NCBI GenBank assembly: GCA_964560135.1
Contig: CAZLKN010000112.1
Span: 1-5,155, forward strand
Origin: CAZLKN01 sp964560135
GTDB taxonomy: Bacteria > Actinomycetota > JAICYB01
Direction: 5' to 3'
DNA: 5,155 nt
Positions 1 to 5,155 of the stretch are shown in pieces. Within the stretch, counting starts at the first letter, position 1. The number at the start of each line of letters is the position of its first letter. The notes beneath the pieces were generated by a model. The model was given only the letters and a program-made list of their open reading frames with translations. It searched no databases and was not told the DNA's origin. Made by a program: the position numbers and the translations under genes.

Positions 1-1153
1 CGACGAGCAGGAAGATCCCGGCGAAGACCGGGGTGATCTGTCCGAGCCCCCCGAAAGCATCGATCGCCCGGGTGTGGCGCCGCTCGTAGAGCATGCCGAC
101 GAGCAGGAACAGCGCGCCCGTCGACAGGCCGTGGTTGACCATCTGCAGCGTGGCCCCCTGAGCCCCCTGGAGGGTGAACGCGAACAGGCCCAGCATCACG
201 AAGCCGAGATGGCTGACCGAGGAATAGGCGACGAGGCGCTTCAGGTCCGACTGCACGATCGAGACCGCCGCGCCGTACAGGATGCCCACGACCGCCACAG
301 CCAGGATCCAGGGCGCGGCCTCCCGTGCGACGTCGGGGAAGTACGGGATCGCGAACCGCAGGAATCCGTAGGTCCCCATCTTCAGCAGCACGCCGGCCAG
401 GATCACCGAACCCGCCGTGGGAGCCTCCGTGTGGGCGTCGGGCAACCAGGTGTGGAAGGGGAAGATCGGCACCTTGATCGCGAAGGCAACGGCGAACGCC
501 GCGAACAGCCAGCGCTGGCTTCCCATCTCGAGCAAGGGCGCGTTCTGCAGGAACGACAGGTGGTCGAAGGTACGCTCCCCCGCCGCACCCAGCACGCCGA
601 GATGCAACGCCACGACCGCCAGCAGCATCACGAGGCCCCCGAGCAGGGTGTAGAGGAAGAACTTGACCGTTGCGTAGATCCGCCGCTCGTACCCCCAGAT
701 CCCGATGAGCAGGTACATCGGGATCAGGACGGCTTCCCAGAAGATGTAGAACAGGATCAGGTCCATGGCCATGAACACGCCGAGGATCGCCCACTCGGTG
801 ACGAGGAGCGCGATCACGTACTCCTTCACCCGCTTGGTGACGCTGGTGGATGCGAGGAAGCAGATCGGGAACAGGAACGCCGTCAGCATCAGGAGGAACA
901 GCGAGATCCCGTCCACGCCCAAGTGGTAGGAGATCCCCCAGTCCGAGACCCAGGGAAGGCGTTCCACGAGTTGGAAGTCGGCCTCGCCCACCCGGAAGAC
1001 GGAGAACACGCCGAGCGAGACGGCGAAGACGGCGAGGGAGACGCCGAGACCGACACCCTTGGACAGTCCGTCCCGCCGGGGCAGCATCCCGACCAGCACC
1101 GCCCCCGCGAGGGGGGTGAGCAACAGGACGGAGAGCCACGGGAATCCGCTCAT
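1..1153 (-). CDS. nuoM: NADH-quinone oxidoreductase subunit M, proton-pumping antiporter-like subunit (5' part; 3' end outside window)
   Basis: This is the N-terminal 384 residues of a protein usually about 490-510 long. The frame runs open from ATG at 1153-1151 to the left edge without a stop or frameshift. NuoM is one of three Mrp-antiporter-like subunits of the complex I membrane arm and carries a proton half-channel pair. I translated it by hand. Family landmarks are FYIFWEAVLIPMYLLIGIWG at about 135-154, with E140 matching the essential E. coli Glu144, and KVPIFPFHTWLPDAHTEAPT at about 227-246, with K227 matching Lys234. Also present are K258 (Lys265), the SDLKRLVAYSSVSHLGF segment with H315 (His322), and MVNHGLS with H341. 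The constant offset of 7 from E. coli argues against an indel in this core. The distal lysine-equivalent position and the C-terminus lie outside the window. The start ATG overlaps the nuoL stop as ATGA, with a weak GGCGGTGG purine-rich stretch just upstream. Residue matches to E. coli are from memory. Confidence 0.97.
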   Translation of the reverse strand, partial: MSGFPWLSVLLLTPLAGAVLVGMLPRRDGLSKGVGLGVSLAVFAVSLGVFSVFRVGEADFQLVERLPWVSDWGISYHLGVDGISLFLLMLTAFLFPICFLASTSVTKRVKEYVIALLVTEWAILGVFMAMDLILFYIFWEAVLIPMYLLIGIWGYERRIYATVKFFLYTLLGGLVMLLAVVALHLGVLGAAGERTFDHLSFLQNAPLLEMGSQRWLFAAFAVAFAIKVPIFPFHTWLPDAHTEAPTAGSVILAGVLLKMGTYGFLRFAIPYFPDVAREAAPWILAVAVVGILYGAAVSIVQSDLKRLVAYSSVSHLGFVMLGLFAFTLQGAQGATLQMVNHGLSTGALFLLVGMLYERRHTRAIDAFGGLGQITPVFAGIFLLV

Positions 1154-3036
1154 CCGGCCACCGCCCGGATCGCGAACCACACCACGACCACCGCCGCACC
1201 CACGAGGATGGCGGCCGCGTAACTGCGGACGAGCCCGTCCTGGACGTGACGCCACGATCCCGCGGCCCGCGTGACCACGGTCCCCATGCCGTTCACGGCC
1301 CCGTCGATCACGCGGACGTCCATCACCCACGCGAAGAATGCGGCCACCAGCCGCGCCGGCGAAACGATCAGCGACGCGTAGATCTCATCCACGAAGAACT
1401 TGTTCCGCACGACCGTGTTCAGGGGGCCGAGCCGTCGCCGGACCGCGACGCGACGTTCGAGGTCGACCCCGTAGATCCACCAGGCGGTCACGATGCCCGT
1501 GGCCGCCAGGGCCCAGAGGAGCAGCAGGACGCCGAACCCCTCCGCATGCACGGCGGCGCCGAACACGGGCTCGAGGAAGTGCTCGAGCAGCAGGGCCCCC
1601 GGCAGCCCCGAGGGGAAGTTCAGGACCCCGCCGACGGCGGCGAGCACGGCGAGGATCACCATGGGGACGACCATCACCGACGAGGACTCGTGGGGGTGCG
1701 TGCCCTCCGACCAGCGGGGGCGCCCGAAGAACGTGAGGATCAGCAACCTGGTCATGTAGAAGGCGGTGAGCGCGGCGGCCACGGTGGCCACGATGAACAG
1801 CGCCGTCCGGCCCTCGACCCATGCCGCAGCCGCAATCTCGTCCTTGGAGAAGAACCCGGAGAAGGGGACGATGCCCGTGATGGCCGCCCACCCGACCAGG
1901 GTCACACCGAAGGTCCAGGGCATCGCCTTGCGCAGGCCGCCCATCCGGTCGAGAGCCGACTCCCCGGCCAGGCCGTGCATCACCGAGCCCGCGGCCAGGA
2001 ACAGCAACGCCTTGAAGAACGCGTGAGTCACGAGGTGGAAGAGCGCCGCCGTGTACGCACCGATGCCCGCGGCCAGGAACATGAACCCGAGCTGGCTCAC
2101 CGTCGAGTAGGCGAGGACGCGCTTGATGTCGTCCTCCGCCATGGCCAGGATCGCCGCGTACAGCGCGGTGGCCGCACCGATCGTGGCCACGACCGCGGCG
2201 GCCACCGGCACGAGGGCCGGATCGAAGAGCGGGTTCATGCGGAGTATCAGATACACGCCGGCCGTGACCATCGTGGCGGCGTGGATGAGGGCGGAGACCG
2301 GTGTCGGACCCTCCATCGCATCCGGGAGCCAGACGTACAACGGGATCTGGGCGGACTTGCCGACGGCGCCGGCGAACAGGAGAAGCGCCGCCGCGGTGGC
2401 CGTCGCGCCCGCGATCTGACCCTCCATCGCCGCCCGGTTGATCGTCGGGATGTCGAGGGATCCGGCCGCCGCGAACAGCAGAAACAAGCCGATCAGGAAT
2501 CCAGTGTCGCCGATGCGGGTGGTGATGAAGGCCTTCTTCGCGGCCGTGGCTGCCTTTGGACGCTCGAACCAGAAGCCGATCAACAGGTAGGAGCACAGCC
2601 CCACGAGCTCCCAGCCGGCGAACAGGAACACCAGGTTGTCCCCGAGCACCAGGATCAGCATCGAGGTCACGAACAGGTTCAGGTAGGCGAAGTAGCGCGC
2701 GTAGCGCGGGTCCCCCTTCATGTACCCGAGCGAGTACACGTGGATCAGGAGCCCGACCCCCGTGACCACCAGCGCCATCGTCGCGGCCAGTGGATCCCAG
2801 CGGATGTCGATCCCGACGGAGAGCGGACCGACCGATGCCCACTCGAACAGCCGGTGGACCAGCGAACGACCCCCGGCGGGCCGCGCGATCAGATCGAGCG
2901 CCGCCACAGCCGAGGCCACGAACCCCACCCCCACGGCGAGCGAGGCGACCACGCCTGCGAATCGTCCGATCCGGTGCCCGGCCACCAGCAGCAGCACGGC
3001 ACCGGCCAAGGGGGCGAGGAGGACGATGGCCGTCAT
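1150..3036 (-). CDS. nuoL: NADH-quinone oxidoreductase subunit L, distal proton-pumping subunit
   Basis: Complete, 628 residues from ATG 3036-3034, close to the usual 610-650. NuoL is the most distal antiporter-like subunit of the complex I membrane arm. It has about 14 core helices and a long C-terminal lateral helix that braces NuoM and NuoN. Visible landmarks are GWELVGLCSYLLIGFWFERP at 141-160 with E143 (E. coli Glu144), GKSAQIPLYVWLPDAMEGPT at 226-245 with K227 (Lys229), and H252. DDIKRVLAYSTVSQLGF follows at 302-318, then H334, H338 and K342 in the LVTHAFFKALLFLAAGS segment, and GFFSKDEI with D399 (Asp400). The amphipathic C-terminal region at roughly 540-600, with NKFFVDEIYASL, is followed by a last membrane helix at about 606-624. 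The start is uncertain. ATG 3036 begins directly at the hydrophobic TM1 and has GGTGGTGA 10 bases upstream. GTG at 3042 adds 2 residues, and GTG at 3063 adds 9 and would overlap nuoK by 17 bases. The last codons overlap nuoM as ATGA. Confidence 0.97.
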   Translation of the reverse strand: MTAIVLLAPLAGAVLLLVAGHRIGRFAGVVASLAVGVGFVASAVAALDLIARPAGGRSLVHRLFEWASVGPLSVGIDIRWDPLAATMALVVTGVGLLIHVYSLGYMKGDPRYARYFAYLNLFVTSMLILVLGDNLVFLFAGWELVGLCSYLLIGFWFERPKAATAAKKAFITTRIGDTGFLIGLFLLFAAAGSLDIPTINRAAMEGQIAGATATAAALLLFAGAVGKSAQIPLYVWLPDAMEGPTPVSALIHAATMVTAGVYLILRMNPLFDPALVPVAAAVVATIGAATALYAAILAMAEDDIKRVLAYSTVSQLGFMFLAAGIGAYTAALFHLVTHAFFKALLFLAAGSVMHGLAGESALDRMGGLRKAMPWTFGVTLVGWAAITGIVPFSGFFSKDEIAAAAWVEGRTALFIVATVAAALTAFYMTRLLILTFFGRPRWSEGTHPHESSSVMVVPMVILAVLAAVGGVLNFPSGLPGALLLEHFLEPVFGAAVHAEGFGVLLLLWALAATGIVTAWWIYGVDLERRVAVRRRLGPLNTVVRNKFFVDEIYASLIVSPARLVAAFFAWVMDVRVIDGAVNGMGTVVTRAAGSWRHVQDGLVRSYAAAILVGAAVVVVWFAIRAVAG

Positions 3037-3046
3037 CTCCACGGGA

Positions 3047-3511
3047 TCACCACCGCAGCTCACTCAGGTCGTCGACGCTCGCCGTCGAGCGCCTGCGGAA
3101 GATCGTGACGATGATCGCCAGCCCGACGGCCACCTCGGCCGCGGCGACGATCATCACGAACAGCACCACGACCTGGCCCTCCATCCGCGCGTGCATGTGC
3201 GCGAAGGCGACGAACGCCACGTTCACGGCGTTGAGCATCAGCTCGATGCACATGAACATCACCAGGGCGTTGCGCCGCAGCAGCACGCCCAGGGCCCCGA
3301 TCGTGAACATGAGCATCGACAGCAGCAGGTAGTGGGAGACGGTGACCGGGACGTCCCGGAGCATGACAGCCGCCGCCCCGATCGCCACGGCGATGATCAG
3401 GGCGAAGCCGGCCACCATCGTCCGGTCGCTCCGCGGGCGTGCGGACGCGTCGTCGGCCGTCGGGTCGGCGGCCTCGATGGGAGGGGTCGGGACGGTACGG
3501 GGCTCTTCCAA
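3047..3511 (-). CDS. nuoK: NADH-quinone oxidoreductase subunit K with a probable N-terminal extension
   Basis: NuoK is a small three-helix subunit of the complex I membrane arm. Its two buried glutamates link the E-channel to the pumping subunits. The core is unmistakable: SHYLLLS (59-65), LLRRNALVMFMCIELMLNA (77-95) and AAAEVAVGLAII (123-134). With an offset of 54, E90 and E126 match E. coli Glu36 and Glu72, and R79-R80-N81 match the cytoplasmic loop Arg25-Arg26-Asn27. The family is about 100 residues long, while this frame is 154 from TTG 3511. The extra part is a hydrophilic Pro/Ala/Asp/Arg-rich stretch (1-31) and an additional hydrophobic segment (33-51). Alternative starts are ATG 3418 (123 aa, GGAG 10 bases upstream) and ATG 3364 (105 aa, closest to normal length, weak upstream signal). 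I chose TTG because GGAGG lies 12 bases upstream and because a later start would leave a 96-150-base gap in an otherwise gapless operon. The gene identity is certain; the start is not. The TGA stop is 10 bases before the nuoL ATG. Confidence 0.92.
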   Translation of the reverse strand: MEEPRTVPTPPIEAADPTADDASARPRSDRTMVAGFALIIAVAIGAAAVMLRDVPVTVSHYLLLSMLMFTIGALGVLLRRNALVMFMCIELMLNAVNVAFVAFAHMHARMEGQVVVLFVMIVAAAEVAVGLAIIVTIFRRRSTASVDDLSELRW

Positions 3512-3514
3512 GGT

Positions 3515-4018
3515 CTAGTCCGGCCTCCGCTTCGCCAGCATCAGGATGCCGATCGTGGCCACCAGGAGCAGGAGCGCGGTGATCTGGAAGGGGACGAGAT
3601 GGGTCTGGAACAGCAGGACGCCGATCTGCTCCGCCGAGCCGAAGCCTTCGGGGGACTCCGCCAGCGGCTCGGTAAGCCGCGGGGTGAGCAGCGTGAGGAA
3701 CAGACCACCGACGAGCGGGAGCGCGGCTACGGCCCCCAGGACGGCCTGGCGAACCTGCAGCCCCCGGGGCTCGCCGAGCACCTCGGTACGGTCGACCCCG
3801 AGAAGCATGATCACGAAGAGGAACAGCACGACGATCGCTCCCGCGTACACGATGATCTGCGCGACGAACAGGAACTCCGCGGAGAGGGTGAGGAACAGCA
3901 CCGAGATCGAGAGCAGGTTCACCACGAGCAGCAGAGCGGCGTGGACGGCGTTGCGCTGGAACACCATGCCGATGCCGGCGCCCAGCGCGATCGCCCCGAA
4001 GATCACGAACAGGGTCAT
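3515..4018 (-). CDS. nuoJ: NADH-quinone oxidoreductase subunit J
   Basis: Complete, 167 residues, within the usual 160-200 range. NuoJ is a membrane subunit between NuoH and NuoK/NuoA. Its third helix can adopt a pi-bulge and is implicated in coupling quinone reduction to proton movement. Five hydrophobic segments are visible at roughly 1-20, 27-46, 49-74, 92-112 and 140-162. The diagnostic stretch is VYAGAIVVLFLFVIMLLG (57-74), with the conserved Tyr at 58 and Gly at 60. QRNAVHAALLL (21-31) is also typical of the family. The start is ATG 4018, whose ATGA overlaps the nuoI TGA. The frame is open further upstream, but that part is a shadow of nuoI. The stop is TAG at 3517-3515. Just beyond it, in the same frame, lies one ACC codon and then the TTG proposed to start nuoK. 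The last residues, AKRRPD, are encoded by DNA that also contains the GGAGG in front of nuoK. Confidence 0.97.
   Translation of the reverse strand: MTLFVIFGAIALGAGIGMVFQRNAVHAALLLVVNLLSISVLFLTLSAEFLFVAQIIVYAGAIVVLFLFVIMLLGVDRTEVLGEPRGLQVRQAVLGAVAALPLVGGLFLTLLTPRLTEPLAESPEGFGSAEQIGVLLFQTHLVPFQITALLLLVATIGILMLAKRRPD
3524..3528 (-). promoter_or_regulatory. Candidate ribosome binding site for the TTG start of nuoK
   Basis: The minus strand reads GGAGG here, 12 bases before TTG 3511. It lies within the CGG-AGG (Arg-Arg) codons near the end of nuoJ, so it could be a by-product of coding. The spacing is a little long. It is the main signal favouring the extended form of NuoK. A competing weaker GGAG at 3432-3429 lies 10 bases before ATG 3418. 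Confidence 0.45.
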
Positions 4019-4665
4019 TCCTGCTCGTCCGGTCCGTAGGGGCCACGCCACATGTCGTCCGGGAGCCACACCACCGGCACGCCGGAGCGTCCCTCGTTCG
4101 GCTCGTCCCGCGCGCCGTACAGGCTCCCGTACCCCGACTGTTCCATCTCCTCCTGGGGGCGGATCACCGGATCCCGGGCGTACCCGAACTTCTCGCGCTC
4201 GGGCTCCGGCGGCATCCGCAGGAGCTCGTCTTTCGTGTAGATCAACGAACTCCGAGACTCCCCGGTGAAATCGAAGAACGAGGTCATCGTGATCGCGTCG
4301 GTCGGGCAGGCCTCGACGCACAGGCCACAGAAGATGCAGCGCAGCATGTTGATCTGGTACACGGCGCCGTACCGCTCACCCGGCGACACCGGCGCGTCCG
4401 GCGGGTTCTCGGCCCCCCAGACGAGGATCGCGTCGGCGGGACACGCTCCGGCGCACAGCTCGCAGCCGATGCACTTCTCCATCCCGTTCGCGTAGCGGTT
4501 CAGGAGGTGGCGGCCGTGCATCCGGCGTGGCGGCGTCTTCCACTCGAAGGGGTACTGCACGGTGTCGTCCGGACGCAGGAGCATGTGCCTGAGCGTGACC
4601 CACATGCCCTTCGCCAGAGCGATGAGGCCGTCGATCGGGGAGGTGGAGGATCGTTGCGGGCTCAT
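4015..4665 (-). CDS. nuoI: NADH-quinone oxidoreductase subunit I, 2x[4Fe-4S] ferredoxin-like subunit
   Basis: Complete, 216 residues. NuoI sits in the peripheral arm at the membrane interface and holds clusters N6a and N6b, which carry electrons toward N2 (NuoB) and the quinone site. Both cysteine motifs are intact. The first is C65-x2-C68-x2-C71-x3-C75-P (CIGCELCAGACP); the second is C110-x2-C113-x2-C116-x3-C120-P (CIFCGLCVEACP). An N-terminal amphipathic region (about 11-30, IDGLIALAKGMWVTLRHMLL) would lie on the membrane, followed by the typical P-x-E-W stretch and RGRH-like basic segment (GRHLLNRYANG, 51-61). Many homologues such as E. coli NuoI are about 180 residues. Here the C-terminus runs about 35 residues longer, is acidic and Pro/Gly-rich, and ends with VPVVWLPDDMWRGPYGPDEQE-like aromatic sequence (196-216). 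ATG 4665 overlaps the nuoH TGA as ATGA and has a textbook Shine-Dalgarno site (AGGAGG, 7-base spacing), so the start is firm. Confidence 0.98.
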   Translation of the reverse strand: MSPQRSSTSPIDGLIALAKGMWVTLRHMLLRPDDTVQYPFEWKTPPRRMHGRHLLNRYANGMEKCIGCELCAGACPADAILVWGAENPPDAPVSPGERYGAVYQINMLRCIFCGLCVEACPTDAITMTSFFDFTGESRSSLIYTKDELLRMPPEPEREKFGYARDPVIRPQEEMEQSGYGSLYGARDEPNEGRSGVPVVWLPDDMWRGPYGPDEQE

Positions 4666-5155
4666 GTCGGCTCCTCCTCACCCCGGTCGAACATCTCCTC
4701 GTCGCCCGGAGGGGGCGTCGGCGAGGTCCAGCCGGGGACCCGGGCCGGGAGCTGGTCGCCGGGTCCGGGCTCGTCATCTGTCCCGCCGTCCTCGTCCTTC
4801 GGCGTCGGGACGAACAGGCTCAGCACCAGCAGCGCCACGATCGCCCCGAGCACCCACGTGATCCAGCGACGGGTGTCCACGACCTGTGCCGCCGCCGACA
4901 GCGGTATCCAGGCCAGGGCGACGGGGATCAGGTACTTCCAGCCCACGTTCATGAGCTGGTCGTAGCGCAGCCGCGGCAGGGACGCCCGCAGCCAGAAGAA
5001 CAAGAAGACGAAGAAGGCCGTCTTCGCCACGAACCAGAGCACGGGCCACAACCAGGGCACCACACCGAACACCGGGCCCTGCCACCCACCGAGGAACAGC
5101 GTCACGGCGATGGCCGAGATCGTGACGATGTGGATGTACTCGGCGAGGAAGAACA
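4662..5155 (-). CDS. nuoH: NADH-quinone oxidoreductase subunit H (3' part; 5' end outside window)
   Basis: This is the C-terminal 163 residues of NuoH, the membrane subunit that with NuoB and NuoD forms the quinone chamber and starts the proton-coupling path. The frame is open through the right edge. Upstream of an internal GTG at 5105 it reads FFLAEYIHIVTISAIA, so that GTG is not the start. Landmarks within the fragment are FFLAEY (1-6), LFLGGW (19-24), and FWLRASLPRLRYDQLMNVGW (about 53-72), the signature before the last conserved helix, followed by KYLIPVALAWIPLSAAAQVV. After this come an additional hydrophobic stretch (about 97-115, WITWVLGAIVALLVLSLFV) and a 48-residue acidic Pro/Gly-rich tail ending EEEPT. 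The short E. coli protein lacks both; high-GC Gram-positive homologues often have long tails, from memory. The TGA stop overlaps the nuoI ATG. The tail codons also supply the nuoI ribosome binding site. Confidence 0.97.
   Translation of the reverse strand, partial: FFLAEYIHIVTISAIAVTLFLGGWQGPVFGVVPWLWPVLWFVAKTAFFVFLFFWLRASLPRLRYDQLMNVGWKYLIPVALAWIPLSAAAQVVDTRRWITWVLGAIVALLVLSLFVPTPKDEDGGTDDEPGPGDQLPARVPGWTSPTPPPGDEEMFDRGEEEPT
4671..4679 (-). promoter_or_regulatory. Strong ribosome binding site of nuoI
   Basis: The minus strand reads GAGGAGGAG here, containing a full AGGAGG (4678-4673) 7 bases before the nuoI ATG. It lies inside the last codons of nuoH (Glu-Glu-Glu). It fixes the nuoI start and is the best Shine-Dalgarno match in the window. 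With the ATGA overlap, it suggests nuoI can be translated both by new initiation and by coupling to nuoH. Confidence 0.8.

Larger units (their letters stand above)
1..5155 (-). other. Segment of a single nuo (complex I) polycistron, H-I-J-K-L-M
   Basis: Six genes in one direction, with overlaps or gaps of at most about 10 bases, imply one transcript covering the whole window. H/I, I/J and L/M overlap by ATGA. J/K is separated by a single ACC codon if the TTG start is used, and K/L by 10 bases if ATG 3036 is used. I see no promoter-like element, hairpin terminator or other regulatory structure inside; the promoter and terminator would be outside the window. Confidence 0.9.

Noticed and set aside
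74..1222. A 382-codon plus-strand open frame opposite nuoM
   Set aside because: It is codon-aligned antisense of nuoM, with the same charged composition, and the nuoM reading explains the sequence fully.
1385..2842. A 485-codon minus-strand open frame overlapping nuoL in another frame
   Set aside because: It is an Arg/Gly/Pro-rich shadow frame typical of high-GC DNA, lying wholly inside the well-supported nuoL.
1246..3108. A 620-codon open frame on the plus strand opposite nuoL
   Set aside because: Its codons align exactly opposite nuoL codons. The nuoL gene avoids TTA, CTA and TCA, so the antisense frame has no stops. The product is an artefactual Glu/Asp/Arg/His/Gln-rich chain created by complementing Leu, Val, Ile and Ala codons.
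2720..4039. A 439-codon plus-strand open frame opposite nuoJ, nuoK and the start of nuoL
   Set aside because: It is in antisense register with nuoJ and nuoK codons and shows the same low-complexity charged composition. No domain is recognisable.
3060..4046. A 328-codon minus-strand open frame across nuoJ and nuoK
   Set aside because: It is an Arg/Gly/Ala/Pro-rich shadow with no family features. The nuoJ and nuoK frames carry all recognised motifs.
4662..5105. A complete 147-residue gene starting at GTG 5105
   Set aside because: The frame continues upstream to the window edge with the NuoH signature FFLAEY, so the GTG is an internal valine of a partial nuoH.
1..5155. CRISPR arrays, tRNA or rRNA genes, insertion sequences, riboswitches, terminators
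   Set aside because: The six nuo genes leave no non-coding stretch longer than about 10 bases, and I saw no repeats or structured RNA signals by eye.

Overview
The window is a segment of a bacterial nuo operon, which encodes the proton-pumping NADH:quinone oxidoreductase (respiratory complex I, NDH-1). Every gene lies on the minus strand and is read from the right end of the window to the left. The order is nuoH (3' end only), nuoI, nuoJ, nuoK, nuoL, nuoM (5' two-thirds or so, running off the left end). This is the classic H-I-J-K-L-M order of the nuoA-N operon. nuoA-G would be expected to the right of the window and the rest of nuoM, then nuoN, to the left.

The DNA is very GC-rich, with G or C at most third codon positions. 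NuoI has a C-terminal extension and NuoH has a long hydrophilic C-terminal tail. The NuoI segments GMEKCIGCELCAGACPADAI and YQINMLRCIFCGLCVEACPT resemble high-GC Gram-positive versions. Together these suggest an actinobacterial or similar high-GC lineage, possibly a deep-branching one. This is an inference from memory of the family and not a database result.

Layout on the minus strand: nuoH 5155-4662 (partial), nuoI 4665-4015, nuoJ 4018-3515, nuoK 3511-3047 (start uncertain), nuoL 3036-1150 (start uncertain), nuoM 1153-1 (partial). The H/I, I/J and L/M junctions are 4-base ATGA overlaps, as expected for translational coupling. There is no intergenic stretch longer than about 10 bases, and I see no promoter, terminator, RNA gene, repeat or mobile element.

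The products work as one machine. NuoI carries the last two iron-sulfur clusters (N6a, N6b) that pass electrons to quinone at the NuoH interface. NuoH, NuoJ and NuoK form the proximal membrane arm and the E-channel region. NuoM and NuoL are antiporter-like proton-pumping subunits at the distal end. All key charged residues that I could place are present, so the complex looks functional.

This is an ordinary housekeeping region, and I found no undescribed system. The points worth a second look are a NuoK that appears to carry an N-terminal extension with an extra membrane segment, the in-frame NuoJ-TAG-NuoK junction, and an extra C-terminal hydrophobic segment plus acidic Pro-rich tail on NuoH.
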